From assembly GCA_900547035.1 (NCBI GenBank), contig URFM01000015.1:1-61843 (forward strand): DNA of 61,843 nucleotides. Reading direction: 5' to 3'. The DNA comes from an uncultured Clostridium sp. (GTDB lineage: Bacteria > Bacillota > Clostridia > Lachnospirales > Lachnospiraceae). The notes beneath the pieces were generated by a model. It worked only from the letters and a program-made list of their open reading frames with translations, did not search any database and had not been told where the DNA came from. Shown here piece after piece: positions 43,575-51,561 of the stretch; position 1 is the stretch's first letter; each line of letters starts with the position of its first letter. The position numbers and the translations under genes were made by a program.

Positions 43575-45529
43575 CGAGCCTCCTCCTTCTCCAATTCTTC
43601 CAAATCCTCCATCCAGAGACGGTTTACCGCATCGCTGGGCATTCTCAAATCTCCTCTGGGGGAGAGAGCAGCTGAGCCCACCTTGGGACCGTCCGGAAGG
43701 CAGGAACGCTTAAACTGTTGGGAAAAGAAGCGCCGGTAAAAGGTTTTCAGCCAATGAAGAATGGTTTTTCCATCATACTGCTCCTCAAAAGCCTGCAGGG
43801 CCATCCGGTAAATTTTGGAGGGCGCGTAGCCAAAACGCAGTATATGATAAAGGAAGAAATCATGAAGTTCATAGGGGCCCACCAAATCTTCCGTCTTCTG
43901 GGCAATCTCCCCGTCTTTAGGCGGCAGAAGCTCCGGACTTACAGGGGTATCCAGCACATCATAAAGCACTCCGGACAAGGCCCCGTCGCCGCAGGTATCC
44001 GCATAATAGCGGACCAGATGGCGCACCAGGGTCTTAGGGACGGAAGCGTTGACTCCATACATGGACATATGATCCCCATTGTAAGTGGCCCAGCCCAAAG
44101 CAAGCTCCGACATATCTCCTGTTCCAACCACCAGGCCGCCCACCTGATTGGCAATATCCATCAGAACCTGAGTCCGCTCTCTGGCCTGCCCGTTTTCATA
44201 GGTCACATCATGAACCTCCGGGTCCTGCCCGATATCCTCAAAGTGGCAGGAAACAGAACGGCGGATATTCACCTCCCGCAGGGAAGCGCCCACCTGCCTT
44301 GCCATGGCACAGGCGTTGGTATAGGTGCGGTCCGTAGTTCCGAAACAGGGCATCGTCACGCAGCAGATCCTCTCTCTGGGAATTTCCAGCATATCAAAAG
44401 CCCTGACGGTTACCAGAAGAGCCAGGGTTGAATCCAATCCTCCCGAAAGGCCCAGCACCGCGTTCCGGCAGCCCGTATGTTCCAGACGTTTCTTCAGGCC
44501 CATTGCCTGGATGGAAAGAATTTCCTCGCAGCGGCGGCTTCTCTGCGCCGGATCCTTCGGCACAAAGGGAGCCGGATCAATCAAACGGCGCATCCTCCCC
44601 TGAACCGCTCTTCCCTCCTCAGAGAAGGAGAAGAGAATACGAATATATCCTCCCTCCGTGGGCAGTTCCCCTCCTTCAGGATAAGTGTTCATCCTGCGCC
44701 GTTCGCAGTCCAGCCGCTGCAGGTCGATATCTCCGTAAATCGTCTCATTAGCAAAGCGCCTGGATTCTGCCAGACAGGTTCCGTTTTCACTGATAATGTT
44801 TTGACCTCCAAACACCAGATCCTGGGTAGATTCCCCATCTCCGGCATTAGCGTAAACATAGCCGCAGACCAGACGGGCGGACTGTCCGCAGATCAATTCC
44901 CTGCGATAAATGTCTTTTCCCGTAGTTTCATCGCTGGCAGAGCAATTGACAATTACCGTAGCCCCCGCCATACAGTGGCGGATGCTGGGCGGACAGGGTA
45001 CCCACACGTCCTCGCAGATTTCAGCCGCCACCTTCAGCTCCGGCACATTTTCACAGCAAAACAGCAGATTAGTGCCCATAGGGACCTGTTCTCCCTCCCA
45101 TGCCTCCATCACCGGCTTCTCATTTCCGGGGCTGAAATGTCTGGCCTCATAGAACTCCGAATAATTGGGAAGGTTCTTCTTGGGAACCAGTCCCAGAAGC
45201 CGGCCGTCCTTTAAGGCAGCCGCCACGTTATAAAGCTTTCCGTCCCTGTCCCAGGGAAGACCTACAAACACCAGCATGTCCTTATCCCTGGTGGCATCGG
45301 CCACCTGTTTTAAAACCTCTCTCGCCTTTTCCAGAAGGGGGCGCTGCAAGAATAAATCCCCGCAGGTATAAGCCGTCAGGCAAAGCTCAGGAAATACCAT
45401 CAGCTTCGCGCCCTGCTTATATCCCTCCTCCATCAGCTCTATGACCCGTTCTCCGTTAAACTGAGGATCCGCCACCCGGATCTTAGGAGTGGCCGCCGCA
45501 GCCCGAATCAATCCGTCTTTCATATGCAT
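43571..45529 (-). CDS. nadE: glutamine-dependent NAD+ synthetase
   Basis: 652 residues. It converts deamido-NAD to NAD with glutamine as nitrogen donor. The N-terminal nitrilase-type glutaminase has its Glu-Lys-Cys triad region in VFPELCLTAYTCGD near 42, KKNLPNYSEFYEARHF near 115 and AAEICEDVWVPCPPS near 170. The synthetase domain carries the PP-loop LGLSGGLDSTLALLV near 360 and GTGDMSELALGWATYNGDHM near 470. GGAGG lies 10 bases before the ATG. First gene of a three-gene operon with trmH and patatin; promoter at 45566-45593. Confidence 0.97.
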   Translation of the reverse strand: MHMKDGLIRAAAATPKIRVADPQFNGERVIELMEEGYKQGAKLMVFPELCLTAYTCGDLFLQRPLLEKAREVLKQVADATRDKDMLVFVGLPWDRDGKLYNVAAALKDGRLLGLVPKKNLPNYSEFYEARHFSPGNEKPVMEAWEGEQVPMGTNLLFCCENVPELKVAAEICEDVWVPCPPSIRHCMAGATVIVNCSASDETTGKDIYRRELICGQSARLVCGYVYANAGDGESTQDLVFGGQNIISENGTCLAESRRFANETIYGDIDLQRLDCERRRMNTYPEGGELPTEGGYIRILFSFSEEGRAVQGRMRRLIDPAPFVPKDPAQRSRRCEEILSIQAMGLKKRLEHTGCRNAVLGLSGGLDSTLALLVTVRAFDMLEIPRERICCVTMPCFGTTDRTYTNACAMARQVGASLREVNIRRSVSCHFEDIGQDPEVHDVTYENGQARERTQVLMDIANQVGGLVVGTGDMSELALGWATYNGDHMSMYGVNASVPKTLVRHLVRYYADTCGDGALSGVLYDVLDTPVSPELLPPKDGEIAQKTEDLVGPYELHDFFLYHILRFGYAPSKIYRMALQAFEEQYDGKTILHWLKTFYRRFFSQQFKRSCLPDGPKVGSAALSPRGDLRMPSDAVNRLWMEDLEELEKEEAR

Positions 45530-45565
45530 ACGTGAATAACCTCCGTTAGGTATAATGCTGTTCCC

Positions 45566-45593
45566 ATTGTACCATTGTTCAAAAGAAAAACAA
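45566..45593 (-). promoter_or_regulatory. nadE promoter candidate
   Basis: Minus strand: TTGTTT (45588-45593), 16 bases, TACAAT (45566-45571). Leader of about 30 bases. Confidence 0.5.
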
Positions 45594-45627
45594 AGGTATT
45601 TTTTCTGAAACAGCGCAGCCTGCCTTC

Positions 45628-45657
45628 TTGACAGACCGGCATAGAAGCCGTTAGGAT
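45628..45657 (+). promoter_or_regulatory. tcdA promoter candidate
   Basis: TTGACA (45628-45633), 18 bases, TAGGAT (45652-45657), 85 bases before the ATG. Confidence 0.5.
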
Positions 45658-45742
45658 AAATGGGTGTAAACGGAATTTTCAGAAATGAGCGCCGGTCCCC
45701 GGCATCGCGGGAAAGGATACCGCGCGGAAAGGATAGAAAAAA

Positions 45743-46477
45743 ATGAATGAATTTTCAAGAGAAGAAATGCTGATAGGCACAGACGGAATGGAAGTTCTGG
45801 CCCGGAGCCAGGTGGCCGTTTTCGGCCTTGGCGGAGTGGGCTCCCACGCTGCGGAAGCCCTGGCCCGGGGCGGCGTGGGAAAGCTTTTCCTTGCCGACCA
45901 TGATACCGTCTCCCTGACCAATCTGAACCGTCAAATAATCGCCCTTCACAGCACTGTGGGCTGCGGCAAAGCCCAGGTGATGAAAGAGCGGATTCGTGAT
46001 ATCTGTCCGGAAACAGAGGTGACCCTCTGCGAAACTTTTGTGCTTCCGGAAAATCTTGCGGAGGTGATGAGCCAGGCAGGACCCGTGGATTTTATCCTGG
46101 ACGCCATCGACACGGTTTCCTCCAAACTGGCTTTGGCAGCTTACGCCAAGGAGCATTCCATCCCCATCATTTCCGCCATGGGAACCGGAAATAAGCTGTA
46201 CCCGGAATTGTTCCGGATTTCGGATATCAGCCAGACAAGGGTTTGCCCTCTATGCCGGGTTATGCGCCGGGAGCTGAAGTCCAGAAACCTGGACAGACTG
46301 ACCGTCTGCTGGTCCCCCGAACAGCCCATCCGGCCTTCGGCGGCGGCCGAAGGCGATAAGACCAAAATGCGCGCCACCCCCGGAAGCCTTTCCTTTGTGC
46401 CCCCAGCAGCCGGACTTTTAATGGCTGGCTACGTAATTCGCAGGCTCTGCGGACTTGAAGCGGACATCTCCCGCTAA
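45743..46477 (+). CDS. tcdA: tRNA threonylcarbamoyladenosine dehydratase
   Basis: 244 residues. An E1-like (ThiF/MoeB fold) ATP-dependent enzyme that cyclises t6A37 of tRNA to ct6A. The adenylation site is VAVFGLGGVGSHAAEALARGGVG near 25-47, then DHDTVSLTNLNRQ near 53, with LDAIDTVSSKL near 115 and CPLCRVMRRELK near 170. The C-terminus SFVPPAAGLLMAGYVIRRL is typical of the TcdA subgroup. Monocistronic on the plus strand between two minus-strand operons; AAAGGA lies 10 bases ahead of the ATG. Confidence 0.94.
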   Translation: MNEFSREEMLIGTDGMEVLARSQVAVFGLGGVGSHAAEALARGGVGKLFLADHDTVSLTNLNRQIIALHSTVGCGKAQVMKERIRDICPETEVTLCETFVLPENLAEVMSQAGPVDFILDAIDTVSSKLALAAYAKEHSIPIISAMGTGNKLYPELFRISDISQTRVCPLCRVMRRELKSRNLDRLTVCWSPEQPIRPSAAAEGDKTKMRATPGSLSFVPPAAGLLMAGYVIRRLCGLEADISR

Positions 46478-46493
46478 AAGGTTTGGGAAATGG

Positions 46494-47393
46494 TCACTCC
46501 ATAGGCTTCCGGTAGAAGGAGCCTACAAACCGCTCCGTCTTCATTATGTTAATAATAACGCGGCTGTCCACCTGTCGCAGCAGGCGTATCACATCTGAGG
46601 TTTCATAGGAGGATACTACCGTATTCAGCAAATACATTTTTTTCTTACTGTATCCTCCTTCAGCCTCCACGCAGGAGATTCCGTGACGAAAATGGCTGAC
46701 ATAGGCATCTGCCATCTCCGGTCCCAGCTTAGTTGTAATCTGCACAGTAACCAGATCATACCGATGATGGAAGGCGGAAATAATCCGGGTGGAAATATAC
46801 TGAACAATAATGGAATAGCCGGCGGCCATCCAGCCGAACAATGCTCCATAAAGACAGTACAAAAGAGCGTTGCCCATAAAAACCCAGGTCCAGATGGATT
46901 TTCCCGTTCGGTTTGTTACATAAAGCGATATAAAATCTGTTCCGCCAGTGGACGCATTTCCCTTGAGGGCAATGACAACGGAGGCCCCCAGCAGAACTCC
47001 TCCGAAAATTACATTTAAGATCTGGTCCCCAAACAGAGGGCTAAAGTGACAGACCTGAAGAAAAAAACTGCTCAGGGCCACCTGAGCCAGCGAAAAAGCT
47101 GTAAACCTCAGGCTGATTCCCCGGGCGCAGAACAAAGCTACAGGAACATTCAGAATCAGCATCACAGCCTGCATGGAAACAGGAACTCCCAGCCGATTTC
47201 CTAAAGCCTCCATCAACATAGCAATTCCTGTAAATCCGCCAGAAATAATCCCCGCAGGCCTGATCAGGGCCTGCAGGGCAAAGCATTGAACCAAGGCCGA
47301 TAAAAGAACTGCGCCCGATGTAAGCAGGAACCGAAACCGGTAATCCTCCCCAAGACCTCTCAGTCTGTCTCCAAACGTCGTCCCCATCTTCAT
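46494..47393 (-). CDS. YitT-family membrane protein (DUF161 + DUF2179)
   Basis: 299 residues. Five to six membrane segments between about 20 and 210 (for example SGAVLLSALVQCFALQALI, GVLLGASVVIALKGNASTGGTDFIS), then the cytoplasmic DUF2179 domain (about 220-295, VQITTKLGPEMADAYVSHFRHGISCVEAEGGYSKKKMYLL). Members are thought to be transporters; some are linked to cysteine or to fluoride and metal stress, but no substrate is established. It follows the Rrf2 regulator by 22 bases and is its likely target and operon partner. GGAGG 8 bases before the ATG. Confidence 0.93.
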   Translation of the reverse strand: MKMGTTFGDRLRGLGEDYRFRFLLTSGAVLLSALVQCFALQALIRPAGIISGGFTGIAMLMEALGNRLGVPVSMQAVMLILNVPVALFCARGISLRFTAFSLAQVALSSFFLQVCHFSPLFGDQILNVIFGGVLLGASVVIALKGNASTGGTDFISLYVTNRTGKSIWTWVFMGNALLYCLYGALFGWMAAGYSIIVQYISTRIISAFHHRYDLVTVQITTKLGPEMADAYVSHFRHGISCVEAEGGYSKKKMYLLNTVVSSYETSDVIRLLRQVDSRVIINIMKTERFVGSFYRKPME

Positions 47394-47415
47394 ACTGACG
47401 CCTCCCTTTCCCCGT

Positions 47416-47841
47416 TTATCTGTCGGATTCCTCGTCCTGCCGCTTCAGCAGATCTTCCAGCGTATAATGGTCCACTACGCCGCCGATGGCCTTATCCAGT
47501 TCTTCCCAAAGTTTCAGAGCGGCACAGTCATCTTTTCTGCTGCACTGGTTTTCCGGCGTTCTCAGGCAGTCCACCGGAGCCAGACTCCCTTCCGCCGCCC
47601 GCAAAATCTCCCCCACCGTATAAGCGTAAGGTTCCTTTGACAGATAATAACCGCCCTGATTGCCTCTCAGACTGCGCACCAGACCTTCTCTTGCTAGTAT
47701 GGATATAATCTGCTCCAAATATTTACTGGAAATTTCCTGACGGCTGGCAATATCCTTAATTTTAACCGGTCCATTCTGACTGTGAACCGCCAGGTCCATC
47801 ATAGTCCGCAGGGCATAGCGCCCTTTTGTGGAAACCAACAT
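47416..47841 (-). CDS. Rrf2-family transcriptional regulator
   Basis: 141 residues. Winged helix with the family's opening MLVSTKGRYALRTMMDLA, recognition region IASRQEISSKYLEQIISILAREGLVRSLRGNQGGYYLSK (28-68), and three cysteines in CLRTPENQCSRKDDC (C92, C100, C106). That is the position where IscR-like members hold an Fe-S cluster, here with IscR-type spacing C-x7-C-x5-C. It may therefore sense iron-sulfur status, or act as a CymR-like regulator; no isc or suf genes are in the window. An ATTTC-N5-GAAAT palindrome lies inside its own promoter (47937-47966), suggesting autoregulation of the rrf2-yitT operon. Confidence 0.93.
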   Translation of the reverse strand: MLVSTKGRYALRTMMDLAVHSQNGPVKIKDIASRQEISSKYLEQIISILAREGLVRSLRGNQGGYYLSKEPYAYTVGEILRAAEGSLAPVDCLRTPENQCSRKDDCAALKLWEELDKAIGGVVDHYTLEDLLKRQDEESDR

Positions 47842-47936
47842 CTTTTTTCACATCCTTATCTGAATTTTTATCTCACGTTTTCCTAACACTCTTAATGTCG
47901 GATTGCCCTGTACTGTAAATCGCAATCCGCATTATT

Positions 47937-47966
47937 ATCATACTATTTCTATAGGAAATATGTCAA
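47937..47966 (-). promoter_or_regulatory. rrf2-yitT promoter with palindrome between -35 and -10
   Basis: Minus strand: TTGACA (47961-47966), 18 bases, TATGAT (47937-47942). The spacer is largely the palindrome ATTTC-TATAG-GAAAT (47945-47959), placed for repression by a dimeric regulator such as the Rrf2 protein encoded next. Confidence 0.75.
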
Positions 47967-48152
47967 TAATAAGTAACGGTTCAGAACCGCAGGAAAACAG
48001 GTGGCCTGAGCAGATACCATAATCATACAGCAAAGGAAGCTGCCTTTCCCCCACAGAAAGCAGCTTCCAGTCACGATCAAAACCGTTACACTATTTGTTT
48101 ATCTGGCATCCCCATACCAAACAAAATTCTCCGGTTTCTTTTGGAAACCGTG
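47967..48152 (-). ncRNA. candidate structured small RNA or long leader upstream of rrf2
   Basis: A minus-strand promoter (48159-48187) would start transcription near 48152. The following 185 bases hold a CGGTTTC/GAAACCG hairpin, a stable GGAAGCTGC / GCAGCTTCC hairpin (48035-48043 with 48060-48068) and a long-range pair GTAACGGTT with AACCGTTAC (48089-48081 with 47981-47973). The last arm can alternatively fold locally (CGGTT-CTG-AACCG), and T-rich sequence follows. No open frame of note. It matches no RNA family I can name; 6S RNA is about this size but I do not see its central bubble. Confidence 0.4.
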
Positions 48153-48158
48153 TTAATT

Positions 48159-48187
48159 AGTGTACCACCGGCCACTAATTTTGTCAA
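48159..48187 (-). promoter_or_regulatory. promoter overlapped by an inverted repeat, minus strand
   Basis: TTGACA (48182-48187), 17 bases, TACACT (48159-48164). The inverted repeat AATTAGTG-N10-CACTAATT (48155-48162 with 48173-48180) covers the -10 and most of the spacer. It points to the candidate RNA at 47967-48152. Confidence 0.6.
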
Positions 48188-48316
48188 CATCTTTTGTGCA
48201 TAATATTGATATTATATGGGTTTTTTCTTCCATTTATGGAAAATCTGCACTTTATCTTTTCACCTCTCCCTTCAAAATCATCCGCATTTTTCACAACCTC
48301 TCCTTTCCGGATTTTT

Positions 48317-48347
48317 AGAATAAATCCTTCTTTTCCGGCCCATACTG
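48317..48347 (+). promoter_or_regulatory. sigma-G-like promoter of the germination gene
   Basis: AGAATA (48317-48322), 18 bases, CATACTG (48341-48347), against the Bacillus sigma-G pattern TGAATA-N17/18-CATACTA (5 of 6 and 6 of 7). The leader to the ATG would be about 45 bases. Confidence 0.5.
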
Positions 48348-48397
48348 GAAAATATACAAACAAAACAGAATGATTACGCCACAGGAGGATGAAATCC

Positions 48398-49807
48398 ATG
48401 AATTTCTCCAGAAACTTACAGGACAATATGACTCAGCTTGACGCCCTGCTGAACATCCGGGCCAATTTCGATATCGTTTACCGGGTCCTTCGAATCGGCG
48501 GCAGGGAGGCATGCCTTTATTTTATAGACGGCTTCGCCAAGGACGATACCCTCTTAAAGCTGCTTCAGACCTTTTCCTCTATTAAAGAGGAGGATTTACC
48601 TGCGGACGCCCACGGTTTTTCCAAACAGTATCTGCCCTACGGGGAAATCGGCCTGGCTGCGGACCAGAACCAGATGATTGTTTCCCTCCTATCCGGAATT
48701 TCCTGTCTTTTTATCGACGGCTATGACACCTGTCTCACCATCGACTGCCGTACCTACCCCGCCCGAAGCGTCAGCGAGCCGGACAAAGACAAAGTGATGC
48801 GTGGTTCCCGGGACGGCTTTGTGGAAACTCTTATATTTAACACTGCCCTGATCCGCCGGAGAATCCGGGACCCTAAGCTCACTATGGAAATTTTAAGCGC
48901 AGGAGAAAGCTCTCACACCGACATTGCCCTCTGCTACATGAGCAGCCGGGTAGACCAGGAACTTTTAAAAAAAATCAAAGAGCGCATCTCCCGTTTAAAA
49001 GTAGATGCGCTGACCATGAATCAGGAAAGTCTGGCGGAATGTATTTTCCCCTATAAATGGTTTAATCCCTTTCCCAAATTTAAGTTTTCCGAGCGACCGG
49101 ATACGGCGGCAGCCTCCATCCTGGAGGGAAATATTGTAGTTCTGGTAGATACCTCTCCCTCCGCCATGATTCTGCCCTCCTCGGTATTTGACATCATTGA
49201 GGAAGCGGACGATTATTATTTTCCGCCTATTACGGGCACCTATCTGCGGCTGACCAGGATGATTATTTCCACCCTCTCCCTGCTGGTAACTCCAACCTGG
49301 CTTCTTTTGATGGAGTATCCCTCCATGATCCCCTCATGGCTGGAGTTCATTCAGCTGTCAGATCCCCTGAATGTGCCGCTCATCTGGCAGCTGTTAATTT
49401 TAGAGTTTGCAATCGACGGCCTTCGGCTGGCCGCAGTAAATACCCCCAACATGCTGACAACCCCTCTAAGCGTCATCGCCGGAATCGTGCTGGGGGAGTA
49501 CGCAGTAAAGTCCGGCTGGTTCAACAGCGAAACCATGCTCTATATGGCCTTCGTCACCGTTGCCAACTACTCCCAGGCCAGCTTTGAGCTGGGCTACGCC
49601 ATGAAATTCATGCGAATCCTGATTCTGATTCTGACCGCCCTATTTGGAATCTGGGGCTACGCAGCAGGGATGGTTCTGACCATCTGCGCTATTATCTTCA
49701 ACCGGACCATCGCCGGAAAAAGCTATATCTATCCGCTGATTCCCTTCCGCTGGAAGGAATTAAGGAAGCGCTTTTTCAGAGGAAGGCTTCCCCATATTAT
49801 GCGGTAA
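48398..49807 (+). CDS. GerA-family spore germination protein (SpoVAF-like)
   Basis: 469 residues. A long soluble N-terminal part (about 1-270) carries the GerA family signatures SGISCLFIDGYDTCLTIDCRTYPARSVSEPDKDKVMRGSRDGFVETL and NTALIRRRIRDP near 100-150. Four to five membrane segments follow from about 285 (LTRMIISTLSLLVTPTWLLL, LIWQLLILEFAIDGLRLA, LSVIAGIVLGEYAVKSGW, MRILILILTALFGIWGYAAGMVL). The SPxxxxPxxxxE-type arrangement and lack of gerB/gerC neighbours fit SpoVAF better than a nutrient receptor A subunit. An ATG at 48389 touches AGGAGG, so the ATG at 48398 (spacing 9) is used. A sigma-G-like promoter lies at 48317-48347. Monocistronic. Confidence 0.9.
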   Translation: MNFSRNLQDNMTQLDALLNIRANFDIVYRVLRIGGREACLYFIDGFAKDDTLLKLLQTFSSIKEEDLPADAHGFSKQYLPYGEIGLAADQNQMIVSLLSGISCLFIDGYDTCLTIDCRTYPARSVSEPDKDKVMRGSRDGFVETLIFNTALIRRRIRDPKLTMEILSAGESSHTDIALCYMSSRVDQELLKKIKERISRLKVDALTMNQESLAECIFPYKWFNPFPKFKFSERPDTAAASILEGNIVVLVDTSPSAMILPSSVFDIIEEADDYYFPPITGTYLRLTRMIISTLSLLVTPTWLLLMEYPSMIPSWLEFIQLSDPLNVPLIWQLLILEFAIDGLRLAAVNTPNMLTTPLSVIAGIVLGEYAVKSGWFNSETMLYMAFVTVANYSQASFELGYAMKFMRILILILTALFGIWGYAAGMVLTICAIIFNRTIAGKSYIYPLIPFRWKELRKRFFRGRLPHIMR

Positions 49808-49818
49808 GTTCTCGCTTC

Positions 49819-50367
49819 TTATGGAACCCAGCGTGAGATTCTGTGAATCACCATTCCCGCCGCGGCTCCCACCGCTACGCCCGCCGCGCTTCCCGCAGCC
49901 AGCAGAACCGGCAGGTAGGAAAATACGCCTGCCGTTCTTGTAATCCAGGCTGCCGCCATCAACTGTCCGATATTGTGTGCCGCTCCTCCTGCCACGCTGA
50001 CTCCCACAATGGAGAACCAGCCGGTCTTTTTCAAAGCTGCCATTACCAGCATGCTCAAAACTCCTCCGCACATGCTGTAAATCATCATGGAGGGGCCGGT
50101 AAAAGCAAGTCCGGCCAGGAGAATGCGGACCAGGCTGACGGTAAAGGCGCCCTTAACTCCAATCAGATAAAGGGCCGCCATGGAAACCATGTTGGCCAGT
50201 CCCAGTTTCACACCCGGAACCGGAACAGGAACAGGCAGCAGGCTCTCAATATAGCTCATCACGAAAGCCAACCCAATGAGGAGGCCGTAAAAGGCCACCC
50301 GGGTTCCGGGGGATTGTTTCCCCGGAGTTTTTTTCCCAGACAAATCATTCACTGGACAATACCTCAT
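49819..50367 (-). CDS. Gx transporter family membrane protein
   Basis: 182 residues, five membrane segments after a basic N-terminus. The conserved LPVPVPVPGVKLGLANMVSM near 42-60 and GGAAHNIGQLMAAAW near 125 are diagnostic of the family earlier annotated as heptaprenyl diphosphate synthase component I. It has the S-component look of a small-molecule importer. In Clostridia it usually sits beside NusG-domain-II proteins and Rnf or ApbE genes; here only the NusG-II gene is nearby, divergently. The ribosome site at the ATG at 50367 is weak, and ATG further in is possible. Confidence 0.9.
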   Translation of the reverse strand: MRYCPVNDLSGKKTPGKQSPGTRVAFYGLLIGLAFVMSYIESLLPVPVPVPGVKLGLANMVSMAALYLIGVKGAFTVSLVRILLAGLAFTGPSMMIYSMCGGVLSMLVMAALKKTGWFSIVGVSVAGGAAHNIGQLMAAAWITRTAGVFSYLPVLLAAGSAAGVAVGAAAGMVIHRISRWVP

Positions 50368-50451
50368 TTTGCAGTGTATAGTAACATATAGAAAGCACCC
50401 GACCAGGCCGGCCTGCGTCCCGTGCCAGTTTTACATATCCCAGGAGGTTTT

Positions 50452-50838
50452 ATGTCAGAAGCAAACACACAGCAGCCCACCAAAAAAGGAAAAGGCAAAA
50501 TTCGCCGAAACGATTTTCTCCTTTTCCTGTTTATCCTGATCCTGGCCGCCGGCTGGATGATTTTCAGCCGTTTCCAGTCCACCCCCGGTCTGATCGCCCA
50601 GGTATCCGTAGATGGACAGGTCGTTGAAACCCTTCCTCTGAACCAGGACGGAGAATTTGACATCGCAGGCATAAACGGAGGAAGCAATCATCTGATTATA
50701 GAAAGCGGACAAATCTGGTGCAGCCAGGCAACCTGCCCCGACCATCTGTGCGTGCAGCAAGGAAAGAAAAGCATGTCAGGCGAAACCATCGTCTGCCTTC
50801 CCAACCGCATGTCCGTAACGGTACTGGAAGGGAGATAG
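50452..50838 (+). CDS. membrane-anchored NusG domain II protein
   Basis: 128 residues. A basic N-terminus, a membrane segment at about 23-42 (LLFLFILILAAGWMIF), then an extracellular NusG-II beta domain (about 50-128) with IIESGQIWCSQATCPDHLCVQQG and GETIVCLPNRMSVTVL. The two CxxC-like cysteine clusters CSQATCPDHLC are characteristic of the stand-alone family. Function unknown; linkage with electron-transport genes is usual elsewhere. AGGAGG precedes the ATG at 50452, which is chosen over an in-frame start at 50422. Confidence 0.92.
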   Translation: MSEANTQQPTKKGKGKIRRNDFLLFLFILILAAGWMIFSRFQSTPGLIAQVSVDGQVVETLPLNQDGEFDIAGINGGSNHLIIESGQIWCSQATCPDHLCVQQGKKSMSGETIVCLPNRMSVTVLEGR

Positions 50839-50851
50839 AAACTCACCCTTT

Positions 50852-51559
50852 TTACCGTTTCATGGACCGAATCATTTTCCTGATTTCGGGAGAAGGCCTG
50901 AGGGATTCGCAGATTTTCTGGAGGGTCTTGTTATAAGTCCAGTCATCCAGCCGGCTTACTTTTAAATAAGATAGGGTCTCTTCCGGAAATTTCAAATAGT
51001 AAAGGGACAGAGCCCATGCAGCGGCCATATTAGAATAGTAGGCTTTGCTTTTCCGTTCCTCTATGACAGAAAAAGCCTTCTCACAATATTCCTTCTCCAG
51101 AAAATGGCTCAAAAGCAGCACCGAACCAGTCCGGCATACATACTCCTGATCAGATTCCAGGCAGGAGGCCGCAAAAGGCCAGGATTCCTCTCTGGTATTC
51201 CGGGCCGCCTTCAGAGTTCCGCAGACAGTGTCGCAAATCGCCCAGCTGTCCATAGCCGGAAGATAGTCCCGGATGAATGGCAGGGCCTCGCTCCAGGTAC
51301 GGGCGCCGGTAGCAAAAATAAGCCCCCAGAGAATTCTCTCCTCGTGGCAGAGTTCTCCCCTCTTCCAGCCTTCCTTCATCTGCTCCGCCCATTTCTGCCA
51401 GCCTTCCTTTGCCAGCTGCCTGGCCAGCTTTCTCAAAGCCGGAAGCCGAACTCCGGCCACATCTTCAATACCCGGCAGCAGCTTTTTGTTAAATTCCCGA
51501 TACCTGTCCTCTGACAGCTCTTCGATCTTCTTATGTATCTCCGCAAGTTTATTTTCCAT
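50852..51559 (-). CDS. DNA alkylation repair protein (AlkD-like HEAT repeats)
   Basis: 235 residues of tandem helical HEAT-like repeats. AlkD glycosylases excise positively charged N3- and N7-alkyl purines. Recognisable are GVRLPALRKLARQLAKE near 36, the helix with DSWAICDTVCGTLKA near 104 (DSWA with the conserved Trp-Asp region) and VCRTGSVLLLSHFLE near 140. The expected DNA-contact tryptophans are only partly traceable, so activity is unproven. It follows hemW by 2 bases on the same strand, so it belongs to the lepA-hemW transcript, in the place where other Firmicutes have hrcA. Confidence 0.9.
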   Translation of the reverse strand: MENKLAEIHKKIEELSEDRYREFNKKLLPGIEDVAGVRLPALRKLARQLAKEGWQKWAEQMKEGWKRGELCHEERILWGLIFATGARTWSEALPFIRDYLPAMDSWAICDTVCGTLKAARNTREESWPFAASCLESDQEYVCRTGSVLLLSHFLEKEYCEKAFSVIEERKSKAYYSNMAAAWALSLYYLKFPEETLSYLKVSRLDDWTYNKTLQKICESLRPSPEIRKMIRSMKR

Positions 51560-51561
51560 GG

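Noticed and set aside
48035..48068. SRP RNA or SAM/c-di-GMP riboswitch for the hairpin region before rrf2
   Set aside because: The characteristic core sequences of these RNAs are absent; only size and hairpins agree.
47973..48089. 6S RNA
   Set aside because: Length fits, but I cannot draw the long rod with a central bubble; a covariance search would decide.
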